Made by a program: the position numbers and the translations under genes. This document shows, one piece after another, positions 1 through 6,554 of a DNA stretch of 14,524 bases; within the stretch, counting starts at the first letter, position 1; each line of letters begins with the position of its first letter. The notes below the pieces were generated by a model, which was not told where the DNA came from, made no database searches, and was given only the letters and a program-made list of their open reading frames with translations. The stretch is from positions 1 to 14,524 of the forward strand of contig JASHVH010000562.1 of NCBI GenBank assembly GCA_030039575.1. Direction: 5' to 3'. The DNA is from Acidimicrobiales bacterium. Its GTDB lineage: Bacteria; Actinomycetota; Acidimicrobiia; Acidimicrobiales; Palsa-688.

Positions 1-1379
1 TCATTGACCACAACCTTGATTTCGACGAGACGGCGCAGCCGGAAGCAGACGTCAACTCCAGCACGCTGACCAACTTCGAGACCTTCCGGTTCGACCTCAA
101 CAACATATTTGGCGACGGGCCCTCGGTCGACCCACAGATATACGCCCCCGACCACGAGCACCTGCTGGTGTCCGGGACGATCGGCACGCCCAACCCGGAC
201 GGCTTCCCGACCATAATCGGCAACAATGGCGTGTTCGACCTGCCCCGCGACTCGAACGGCACGGCGAACATTATCGAGCCACGTGATGACGAGAACCAGA
301 TCATCTCCCAGATCACGGCTGCTTTCATGGCCTTCTACAACGACTTCATCAACCAGGGCATGGGTTATGCGCAGGCTCGGCAGCTGACCGAGGACTACTA
401 CCAGGAGATCGTGTTGACCGATGTGTTGCCGGCGTTCGTGGGGCAGGCCACGATCAATAAGTACCTCCAGTTCGGCCCGAACGGCCAAGTCACCGTGAAC
501 ACACCGAACTTCCCCAACGCCAACTTCACCCCGATCGAGTTCTCGGTCGGTGCCTACCGCTTCGGGCACTCGTTGGTGCGCAACGACTACCACATCAACG
601 ACATCGAGCCGACAACGGTGGATCTGGACGACAACGTCCCCATCTTCAACCTCAGCAGCTTCCAGTTCGGTGACCTGAGCGGCGGGGCGCCGTTGGAGGG
701 CCCGGCGGCCGATGCCGCCGGCAACTGCGAAGGCGCGAACGAGTCGACCGAGCTGTGCGAGCTGCCGACCGACCACCAGATCGAGTGGAAGTACTTCGTG
801 CCCGCGCTCAACAAGCTTACGGATGCTCCCCTGGCGACCTGCGTCGCGGAAGGCGGTGTCATCGTCGCGGGCGCCTGCGAGGACCCCGGGATCAACTTTG
901 CCCGCCAAACGCAACCGACGATCAGCCCCGCGCTGTTCAACCTCCCTGCGGAGGCGATCCCTGGCTGCCCCGACACAGCCTCCCCGGTCTGTAACGGCTC
1001 TGCCGACCTCGTCTCACGGGACTTAGCTCGCGGCAACTACGACGGCCTGGCGTCCGGTCAGGCGATCGCGCAAGCGCTCGGTTGCCCCGTGATCCCGGCG
1101 GCGCAGATCAACCCGACTAAAGACGCCGTGTTCAACCAGGGGACACCGCTGCTCTACTACGTGCTCTACGAGGCCAAAGCGGACCACGCGGTGCTCGGGT
1201 GCGTCGGCAAGAGCATCATCGCCCAGATTTTCATTCGGGTGCTGTGGGACACGCCGAACTCCATCCTGCACACGAACTTCCAGCCGAACCCCAGCCTCGT
1301 CAAGCTGGCCCCCGAGACCCCGAAGTTCAGCTTCGGGGACCTCCTCGTGGACACCGGGCTGGCGCCGCGCAGCGCCTAA
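1..1379 (+). CDS. Animal-type haem peroxidase, 5' truncated by window edge
   Basis: The frame is open from base 3 to the TAA at 1377-1379 (458 visible residues); the true start is upstream of the window. The first visible residues, IDHNLDF, match the distal-histidine motif of the animal haem peroxidase (myeloperoxidase) family, with the distal His codon at 9-11. RDDEN follows, with the catalytic-Arg candidate codon at 282-284 and a Glu three residues later. YRFGHSLV carries the proximal haem-ligand His at 567-569. Further family landmarks are FDLNNIFGDGP, DLPRDSNG, HQIEWKYF and PLLYYVLYEA. The family oxidises substrates with H2O2. After the proximal His there is an insertion-rich stretch, and the downstream part holds eight Cys, which would suit disulfides in an exported protein, but any signal peptide lies outside the window. 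The Asp after the distal His in mammalian enzymes, a Ca2+ ligand, is Asn here. The family call is confident; the substrate is unknown. Confidence 0.88.
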   Translation, partial: IDHNLDFDETAQPEADVNSSTLTNFETFRFDLNNIFGDGPSVDPQIYAPDHEHLLVSGTIGTPNPDGFPTIIGNNGVFDLPRDSNGTANIIEPRDDENQIISQITAAFMAFYNDFINQGMGYAQARQLTEDYYQEIVLTDVLPAFVGQATINKYLQFGPNGQVTVNTPNFPNANFTPIEFSVGAYRFGHSLVRNDYHINDIEPTTVDLDDNVPIFNLSSFQFGDLSGGAPLEGPAADAAGNCEGANESTELCELPTDHQIEWKYFVPALNKLTDAPLATCVAEGGVIVAGACEDPGINFARQTQPTISPALFNLPAEAIPGCPDTASPVCNGSADLVSRDLARGNYDGLASGQAIAQALGCPVIPAAQINPTKDAVFNQGTPLLYYVLYEAKADHAVLGCVGKSIIAQIFIRVLWDTPNSILHTNFQPNPSLVKLAPETPKFSFGDLLVDTGLAPRSA

Positions 1380-1399
1380 CCAAGCTGGATCCTGCCGGT

Positions 1400-1437
1400 A
1401 ACCGCACCCGCCTCGTATGGGCGGGTGCGGTTTTTTT
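1400..1437 (+). terminator. Strong intrinsic terminator of the haem peroxidase gene
   Basis: Perfect 13-bp GC-rich inverted repeat, arms 1400-1412 (AACCGCACCCGCC) and 1420-1432, with a 7-nt loop, running into a seven-T tract (1431-1437). It begins 20 nt after the peroxidase stop. This is a textbook rho-independent terminator and separates the peroxidase from the regulator. Confidence 0.93.
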
Positions 1438-1600
1438 GACCCTCCACGCCGGTGATGTGTGCTGGCGCGGTGGTCCCACGCGCGCGCAGCACGGGGTTCC
1501 CTAATGGCGCTGGCGATGGCGAGGCCGGCTCGAAGGTCTAAGCCCTCGGCCCTCAGCCCGGTTGGCCGCGACGCAGCCGCTTTCCCCGGTCGGTGGCGAA

Positions 1601-1631
1601 CCTCGGTCTCAGGGCCGAGGAACGCTACTAT
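1601..1631 (+). promoter_or_regulatory. Possible promoter and operator of the STAND regulator
   Basis: A perfect 6-bp inverted repeat, CCTCGG (1601-1606) and CCGAGG (1615-1620) with an 8-nt spacer, is followed six bases later by TACTAT (1626-1631), which fits the TANNNT pattern of a -10 element. No convincing -35 was found. The site lies 50-80 nt before the chosen start of the HTH regulator, so it could be an autoregulatory operator. This is inference from position and symmetry only. Confidence 0.3.
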
Positions 1632-1680
1632 AAGGGCAGGTGACGAGGGCTTTGCCCGGTTGGCTTGGGAGCGGTGGGCT

Positions 1681-4443
1681 ATGCAGCAGGAAAGCGTGCC
1701 CGGTCTGTGCGATTTGCTTCGCGCCTGTCGCGACCGTCGCGGGTTGAGCCAGGAGGCGGTGGCAGCTCGAGCTCCCTCCGGCCTGACGGTCGAAACAGTG
1801 AGGAACATCGAGCGGGGGCGCACCTGGCCCCGTCGTCACACCCTCGACCAGCTCATGAGAGCTCTCGAAGTCGACGCCGAAGAACGCGACGCATTAGTGG
1901 CAGCCTGGGTCATCCGGGCCGCGTCAGCCACAGGTCCGCGCCCACCCCGTGCGACGCCGGTGCCGGCACCCACGGGCGTGGGGCTCAGCCTCCGACCCCT
2001 GGTTGGCCGTGACCAAGCCGAGGCGGAGGTGGTGGGCCTTCTCCAAAGCGAGAACATCCGGTTGGTCACCCTTACGGGGCCCGGCGGTGTCGGGAAGACC
2101 AGCCTGGCGTTACGTGTAGCCGCCACGGTGGCCGAGGAGTACCCCGACGGTGTCGTTTTGGTCGACCTGTCGCCCATTCGCGACGCGGAGCTCGTCCCTG
2201 CCTCCATCGCTAAGGCCATGGCGCTCGTACAAGAAGGCACCCGGCCGCTCCTGGACCTGGTGGAGGACCACCTCGCCGAAAGGCAGCTCCTGCTGGTGCT
2301 CGACAACTTTGAGCATTTGCTCGACGCGGCGGGGGTCGTGTCCCAGCTGTGCGTTGCCTGCCCGGGGGTCCGCGCCCTGGTCACCAGCCGAATGGCGCTC
2401 CGTTTGCGTAACGAGCAGGTGTACCCAGTAGTGCCACTTGCCTACCCGGTGCCGGGTGAGACGCTGGCGGTCGAGGCTCTCAGCCACGTCCCATCGGTGG
2501 CCCTGTTTGTTCAGCGAGCGCAAGCCCGCCGTCCGGATTTCACCCTCACGCCGGCCAACTCCGCAGGGATCGCCTTACTGTGCGCCCGGCTGGACGGCCT
2601 GCCTCTGGCCATCGAGCTCGCCGCCGCCAGACTGAACGTCCTGCCGTCTGTGGACCTCCTGGCCCGGATGGCGCCTTCGCTCAACGTTCTTGGCGAGGGC
2701 CCGCGCGACCTGCCAGAGCGCCAACGCACCATGCGAGACGTCATCGCCTGGAGCTACGGCCTTCTGCCGCAGGATAAACAAGCTTTGTTCCGTCACCTGT
2801 CGGTCTTCGCCCGGGACTGCACGCTGGCAGCGGTCCTATCCGTGTGCGCTGACCAAGCCGACGGCGGCGACGCCCGGCCGGGGTTGGCCGGCGACGAGAT
2901 GCTCGGGTCGCTCAGCCTGTTGGTCGACGCCAACCTGCTCCAGGTCGTCGAGCCCGTGGCTGAGGGCGGGGCAGACGGCTCACGCGGGCCCGGCCCGTCC
3001 AGGACTGCGGCGGCGGACATGGGAGTGACGGGACGGGGCTTCGGCGCTAACGAAGCCCGGGGCGCAGACGAGATCTTGTTCCGCCAAATGCAGACCGTCC
3101 GTGCCTTTGCTCTCGAGGAACTGGAGGCGAGTGGTGAGGCGTCAACGGTGCACCGGCGCCACGCCGCTTACTACCTCCGTTTGGCCGAAGCGGCCAGCGG
3201 CGCCTTGGCCGGGCCGGACCAGGCGGTGTGGCTCGAGCGGTTGGAGATGGAGCACGACAACTTGCGGGTCGCGTTGGACTGGGCGCGCAGCAGCGGCGAG
3301 ACGGCACTGGGGTTGAGTTTGTCGGGGGCACTCTGGCCCTTCTGGCAACGTCACGGTCACTTGACTGAGGGGCGGCGTTGGATCGAATCGTTCCTCACCG
3401 CCGATGGGGCGCGGGAGGCACCGCCCGAGGTGCAGGCAGCGGCATTGACAGGAGCGGCCTGGCTGGCCAATGACCAGGATGATTTCGGGCCGGCGGAAGA
3501 ACGTTTCCAAGAGGCACTGCCCCTTTACATGGAACTGGGTCAGTCAGGGCATCTCGCCGGCGCGCTGGTCCACCGGGCCCTGAGAGCCCGTTGGCAGGGG
3601 GATTACCATCAGGCCGCCGAATTGGGCGAGGGGGGCCTCGCTTTGGCTCGCTATGCCGGAGACTCTGTGGCCACCGCCTTCGCTCTCTCCCGCCTCGGTG
3701 TGGTGCTACGCGAGCGGGGCGAGTTCAAGGCTGCCGGCGACGCCTACGACGAGGCTCTCGAGCGGTACCGGGCCTTCGGAGACCAGAGCGGGGCGGCCTT
3801 CGCCCTGCTCGGTTTGGGCGACATCGCCAGGGACCAGGGTCATGCCGCGGTCCTCGAAGCGTACTGCTCAGAAAGCCTGGCCCAGTGCCGAGAACTCGGA
3901 CGTTCTTGGGGGATCGGCTTCTCCCTCAACAACCTGGCCTTGGGAGCAGCCATGCGGGGCGACTTCGGGCAGGCGCAGGCGCTCCAGGTGGAGGCGCTGG
4001 CGTTGTTCCGCAGGACGGGGACCCGAGGCGGGGTGGTTGAGCTACTAGTCAACTCGGGGCAGGTGGCCAACGACCGGGGGGATTACGCACAGGGGTTGGT
4101 GCTTTTACGCGACGGCGTCGAAATCGGCTGGCCAGTTGGGCCGCAGTGGCTCGTGGCGACCGGCCTGGAGGAGATGGCCCGCGTCATCGTGGCCGAGGGC
4201 GACCCGCGCACCGCCGCCCTCATCATGGGCGCCGTGCAAGCATGGCGCGGGCGCATGGGTGCGCCGGTACCTCCTTTCCGGTGGGAGACGGTCGACGGCA
4301 CGTTGGCCGCGGCGCAAGACGCACTCGGGGAAGACGGGTTTACTGCGGCTCGCAAAGAGGGCGCCGAGCTGCTTCCCAAGGACGCCATCGTGGTGGCCAT
4401 CGGCTCGACTAACCATAACGCTCGTAAGCGCCGGGATTATTAG
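1681..4443 (+). CDS. XRE-HTH / STAND ATPase / TPR transcriptional regulator
   Basis: 920 aa. I chose ATG 1681 because GGGAG (1667-1671) sits 9 nt upstream and the HTH begins straight after; upstream in-frame sequence to 1459 is Arg-rich and not domain-like. Residues about 8-75 are an XRE-type helix-turn-helix ([12 protein letters not shown] ... VRNIERGR). A P-loop ATPase of the STAND/NB-ARC type follows: Walker A GPGGVGKT 133-140, Walker [10 protein letters not shown] 203-211, LVTSR 233-237, [13 protein letters not shown] from 306, and a winged-helix-like part at about 345-420. Helical TPR repeats cover roughly 580-840, and the tail has the [14 protein letters not shown] pattern usual in these regulators. 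STAND regulators act in the cytoplasm as ligand-triggered switches; the ligand and target genes are unknown. A Gly/Ala-rich stretch at about 425-463 looks like an inserted loop. It lies between the peroxidase terminator and a convergent peptidase gene. Confidence 0.88.
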   Translation: MQQESVPGLCDLLRACRDRRGLSQEAVAARAPSGLTVETVRNIERGRTWPRRHTLDQLMRALEVDAEERDALVAAWVIRAASATGPRPPRATPVPAPTGVGLSLRPLVGRDQAEAEVVGLLQSENIRLVTLTGPGGVGKTSLALRVAATVAEEYPDGVVLVDLSPIRDAELVPASIAKAMALVQEGTRPLLDLVEDHLAERQLLLVLDNFEHLLDAAGVVSQLCVACPGVRALVTSRMALRLRNEQVYPVVPLAYPVPGETLAVEALSHVPSVALFVQRAQARRPDFTLTPANSAGIALLCARLDGLPLAIELAAARLNVLPSVDLLARMAPSLNVLGEGPRDLPERQRTMRDVIAWSYGLLPQDKQALFRHLSVFARDCTLAAVLSVCADQADGGDARPGLAGDEMLGSLSLLVDANLLQVVEPVAEGGADGSRGPGPSRTAAADMGVTGRGFGANEARGADEILFRQMQTVRAFALEELEASGEASTVHRRHAAYYLRLAEAASGALAGPDQAVWLERLEMEHDNLRVALDWARSSGETALGLSLSGALWPFWQRHGHLTEGRRWIESFLTADGAREAPPEVQAAALTGAAWLANDQDDFGPAEERFQEALPLYMELGQSGHLAGALVHRALRARWQGDYHQAAELGEGGLALARYAGDSVATAFALSRLGVVLRERGEFKAAGDAYDEALERYRAFGDQSGAAFALLGLGDIARDQGHAAVLEAYCSESLAQCRELGRSWGIGFSLNNLALGAAMRGDFGQAQALQVEALALFRRTGTRGGVVELLVNSGQVANDRGDYAQGLVLLRDGVEIGWPVGPQWLVATGLEEMARVIVAEGDPRTAALIMGAVQAWRGRMGAPVPPFRWETVDGTLAAAQDALGEDGFTAARKEGAELLPKDAIVVAIGSTNHNARKRRDY

Positions 4444-4502
4444 GTTTTTGGTCGCGCATATTATGACGGCCGGGCTTTCACTACTCTTCGACTTCTCAGA
4501 GC

Positions 4503-5309
4503 TCAACCTCTCAGAACGGTCAGATGGACGGCGAAGCCCTCACGCATGAGCTGCGGCGTACTCGCCACCTGCTCCGGGACAGAAGTGAAATCGGGGCCTG
4601 AGCGGAGGCTGAAGCGCTCGAGGCGACGAGCCTGACCTTGGGCCCTGAGGTCACGGAAGTGCACCGCGCTGAAGGGGACCGGGTCCCGGAAGAGCCCCAT
4701 GATCTGAGGGGCCTCGACCACCCATTCCACCGAGGTCTGAGGCCCGGCGTAGGGCTGGGCCAACAGGAAGCTCTGCTGGTCCGTAAGGTCATGGACGGCG
4801 AGCGCCCACCAGCCGGGGGACATTTTGAAGATGGACACGGTGACGCTGTCGCCCACTTTGACCGGCAAGGCGACGCGGACCGGGGCCGAGGGGAGGTCCT
4901 CCCACCAGGCATAGACCGCAGCCTGCCCGGAGCACACCAAACCGGGGATCTCGGCAGATGGGGGGTACGACGCCGACCTGTAGCTCGATATGGCAAAGCC
5001 ACTCTCCAGGATCCCTGCCTGCAGCAAATCCCGGTTGTCCAAGCCGTCAACTCCCACCCATACGGCCGTCTCTTCCAGGCAGGACGGCGAGCTGAGGGGG
5101 ACGGGGACGGTGAACGTCCCTGTCACGCCGGTGAAGCCACTGCCGTCCAAGCCGTAACCGGCCCAATTGGACGTGGACGTCGCGCTCACGGGGGCAGCAG
5201 AGGCAGGCATTGCCACGGTCGGGACTAAGAAAGCCACGGCGGCAGCCAGGGCACCCGAAACGACCGGCAGCGCCACCGTCGCCAGGCGCTTCGTCATGGC
5301 CACATTCAT
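4503..5309 (-). CDS. Secreted G1-family (glutamic, eqolisin-type) endopeptidase
   Basis: 268 aa. Start ATG 5307-5309 has an AGGGA ribosome-binding site about 8 nt upstream; an in-frame ATG at residue 5 lacks one. Residues 1-38 form a signal peptide (KR followed by a long hydrophobic run, with an ASA-A cleavage site), so export is expected. Peptidase G1 landmarks follow in order: SNWAGYGL (47-54), FTGVTGTFTVP (59-69), AVWVGVDGL (82-90), LLQAG with the catalytic-Gln candidate Q97, VYAWWEDLP (132-140), VGDSVTVSIF, and VEWVVEAP (194-201), which holds the catalytic-Glu candidate (E195 is my first choice). Family members are pepstatin-insensitive proteases usually most active at acid pH. The last 40 residues or so are less typical. 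It converges on the regulator and lies 90 nt downstream of the SRPBCC gene. Released peptides could feed the importer further along; that link is inference. Confidence 0.85.
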   Translation of the reverse strand: MNVAMTKRLATVALPVVSGALAAAVAFLVPTVAMPASAAPVSATSTSNWAGYGLDGSGFTGVTGTFTVPVPLSSPSCLEETAVWVGVDGLDNRDLLQAGILESGFAISSYRSASYPPSAEIPGLVCSGQAAVYAWWEDLPSAPVRVALPVKVGDSVTVSIFKMSPGWWALAVHDLTDQQSFLLAQPYAGPQTSVEWVVEAPQIMGLFRDPVPFSAVHFRDLRAQGQARRLERFSLRSGPDFTSVPEQVASTPQLMREGFAVHLTVLRG

Positions 5310-5320
5310 GTGCTAATCCC

Positions 5321-5355
5321 TAATAAACGGGGCTTCCCGAAACGTTCCCGCCCCG
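5321..5355 (-). terminator. Possible terminator of the RHH/SRPBCC pair
   Basis: Read on the minus strand, CGGGGC (plus 5350-5355) pairs with GCCCCG (plus 5328-5333) across a 16-nt loop and is followed directly by TTTATTA. A GC-rich 6-bp stem and a T-rich tail 45 nt after the SRPBCC stop fit a weak intrinsic terminator. The same bases hold the promoter candidate of the next gene, so an operator role is the alternative. Confidence 0.38.
5326..5348 (-). promoter_or_regulatory. Possible ECF-sigma-type promoter of the G1 peptidase gene
   Basis: On the minus strand GGAAC (plus 5344-5348) is followed after 15 nt by GTT (plus 5326-5328), within GTTTATT. This resembles the GGAAC ... GTT layout of many extracytoplasmic-function sigma promoters and lies 17 nt upstream of the start codon. 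The spacing is slightly short and the region overlaps a terminator-like hairpin, so the call is tentative. Confidence 0.27.
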
Positions 5356-5399
5356 CCCGTTATCACCAAGCGGCTGTCTCTGGGCCGAATTTTTCCTGG

Positions 5400-5846
5400 C
5401 TAAGCCTCGGCGGCGGCCGCGATGGCCCGCTCCCAATGGCCGAGGAAAGAGGCGAAGTTGGTCGCGAAATGGTCAAGTTGGCTGTTCGCGTCAGGCCTGA
5501 GCGCGGTGAGGTCGTACCTGACCGTCGCCTCCGTGCCCATGGCTGACGCTTGGCAAGTAACAGTGACGAGACCGGCGCGTTGCCCCGGGGTCACGGTTGC
5601 GTACTGGATCGCCCGGCCCGTCTGGCAGCGCACCACGGCCCAGACGGAACCTCTGCCATCGTGGTAGGTGGTGAACACGGTCCCGGGTTCGGTGTCGGGC
5701 GCACCGGGGCACGGGAACTTCGGCTCCCAGCCGGGCACCCACCCCCGCTCACCGCTCGGTGTGAACAGTCTGAAGGCTTCCGCTGGAGGAAGGGCCACCC
5801 GCACTTTGCCTTCCAGTTGGACGCGCTTGCACGGGACTTCTGTCAT
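5400..5846 (-). CDS. SRPBCC (START/Bet v1-like fold) family protein
   Basis: 148 aa. Start ATG 5844-5846 has GGAAGG about 10 nt upstream. The pattern LEGKVRVALPPAEAFRLFTPSG..., then GWVPGWEPKFPCPG, a TVFTTYHDG / WAVVRCQ strand pair, TVRYDLTAL and a long C-terminal helix ending SFLGHWERAIAAAAEA matches SRPBCC proteins, which bind hydrophobic ligands in a helix-grip pocket; catalytic residues cannot be inferred. There is no signal peptide, so it should be cytoplasmic. It is the second gene of a pair with the RHH-like gene upstream (98-nt overlap, so translation is probably coupled). The pairing of this SRPBCC type with an RHH-like partner is, from memory, common in bacteria; its role is undefined. 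The ligand is unknown. Confidence 0.75.
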   Translation of the reverse strand: MTEVPCKRVQLEGKVRVALPPAEAFRLFTPSGERGWVPGWEPKFPCPGAPDTEPGTVFTTYHDGRGSVWAVVRCQTGRAIQYATVTPGQRAGLVTVTCQASAMGTEATVRYDLTALRPDANSQLDHFATNFASFLGHWERAIAAAAEA

Positions 5847-6114
5847 CAGCTCTTGCCTTCCCGAGACCGGGCGTCATATCACGTAGTCGGTGGCTGTCCG
5901 CGGCGGCGAGGTCCAAGCCGTAGACCTGCTTCAGCGCCTCGATAGTGCCCACGGTGGCGTCATCGAAAGGCAACTTCTGTTCGAACACATGCAGGACGAT
6001 GCCCTCGAGAAGGTCACCCAGAGAGAGGTCCAAGTACTCGGCGAGGGCCTTCAGGACCTTCAACAACCGGCGCTCGACGCGAACTCCCGTCTGGACTCGC
6101 TCTACGTCTACCAT
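5749..6114 (-). CDS. Small ribbon-helix-helix-like protein paired with SRPBCC gene
   Basis: 121 aa from ATG 6112-6114. Residues 7-79 look like a small conserved regulator-like protein: VQTGVRVERRLLKVLKALAE starts with a short beta-type segment followed by two helices (about 14-28 and 31-46), the ribbon-helix-helix layout, then a helix ending in YGLDLAAADSHRLRD. Residues 80-121 are Pro/Ser/Gly-rich, unlike the core, and from residue 90 they are encoded by the start of the SRPBCC gene in another frame. The usual form of this family, as I recall, ends near the ADSHRL motif. So this tail may be a read-through extension, perhaps after an indel removed an earlier stop. No Shine-Dalgarno precedes the ATG, but a TACATT box ends 6 nt before it, which would fit leaderless expression. 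A DNA-binding or partner-regulating role is inference. Confidence 0.65.
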   Translation of the reverse strand: MVDVERVQTGVRVERRLLKVLKALAEYLDLSLGDLLEGIVLHVFEQKLPFDDATVGTIEALKQVYGLDLAAADSHRLRDMTPGLGKARADDRSPVQARPTGRQSAGGPSSSGSLQTVHTER

Positions 6115-6128
6115 GGTACCAATGTACC
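6115..6128. promoter_or_regulatory. Palindrome and possible leaderless promoter before the RHH gene
   Basis: GGTAC (6115-6119) and GTACC (6124-6128) form a perfect inverted repeat with a 4-nt spacer immediately before the RHH start codon. Read on the minus strand the same bases contain TACATT, a TANNNT match, ending 6 nt before the ATG. That is the spacing expected if transcription starts at the A of ATG. No good -35 was found. RHH regulators often bind short palindromes at their own promoters, so this is a natural operator candidate. Confidence 0.38.
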
Positions 6129-6131
6129 GGC

Positions 6132-6320
6132 TTGGCCACGGACAACGGCCGGTTGGTGGACCTCTCTGTCCGCGGCGGCCGGTTGTCGGCTTGGGAAGAA
6201 ATCGCGGCAGACGAGCGACAGTCCGAGCGGCTCACAACGGGCACTCCCCGCGAATGGGAAGAGTTTGCCCAAGAGAACGCCGTACTGGCCGCCCGCCTCG
6301 CGGAGACGGTGGGGCCCTGA
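6132..6320 (+). CDS. Possible small protein of 62 aa, unknown function
   Basis: Starts at TTG 6132-6134 and ends with TGA at 6318-6320. I do not recognise the family. In favour: by my count about 49 of 62 codons end in G or C, the composition is ordinary for a soluble helical protein, and WEEIAADERQSERL plus WEEFAQENAVLAARLAE would form acidic amphipathic helices. A 10-bp hairpin lies 28 nt downstream. Against: a rare start, no Shine-Dalgarno, only 17 bp to the divergent RHH start, and short length. An internal GTG at codon 9 is an alternative start. It could also be a remnant of a longer gene. No signal peptide or membrane segment. Confidence 0.35.
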   Translation: MATDNGRLVDLSVRGGRLSAWEEIAADERQSERLTTGTPREWEEFAQENAVLAARLAETVGP

Positions 6321-6348
6321 AGCGGCCTGGCCAGGGCGGACGGGTTAT

Positions 6349-6384
6349 CGCGTGGCCCAGGCGGTGGGGCATTGGGGCCACGCG
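6349..6384 (+). repeat. 10-bp-stem hairpin between the small ORF and the PIG-L gene
   Basis: CGCGTGGCCC (6349-6358) and GGGCCACGCG (6375-6384) are perfect reverse complements with a 16-nt loop. Only TTCATTTTC follows, so it is at best a weak terminator for the small ORF. The rest of 6321-6554 shows no gene, no strong promoter and no RNA that I can recognise. Confidence 0.5.
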
Positions 6385-6554
6385 AAGCCGTTCATTTTCA
6401 TCGCTTTGGCATTTTCTGGCCATCTGGGTGCAGCCAAACCAACTGGTTGCGCTTTTCTCAATCTTTTTGGGACAAACGCGACAAGAGGCTCCGGTTGCCC
6501 CCAGAGGGCGGGAAACGGCGACCTCCGTCAACCTCGTTATCGTGGGGCCTCACA

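Noticed and set aside
1459..1680. 74-residue N-terminal extension of the STAND regulator
   Set aside because: It is Arg/Ala-rich without a domain, contains the inverted repeat and -10 candidate, and ATG 1681 has a better ribosome-binding site just before the HTH.
1023..1823. A 266-codon open frame on the minus strand
   Set aside because: It runs antisense through the peroxidase end, its terminator and the start of the regulator; its composition is Arg/Ala-rich and non-protein-like.
4419..4448. Possible terminator of the STAND regulator (CGCT-cgta-AGCG and a later T run)
   Set aside because: The stem is only 4 bp, lies inside the coding sequence and is 14 nt from the T run, so it is not a credible intrinsic terminator.
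4638..5228. A 196-codon open frame on the plus strand
   Set aside because: It is antisense to the G1 peptidase gene, whose signal peptide and catalytic motifs are clear.
6372..6554. 61-residue N-terminal extension of the PIG-L enzyme
   Set aside because: The extension (FWPSGCSQTNWLRFSQSFW) is unlike the family and overlaps the hairpin; family homology begins just after ATG 6555.
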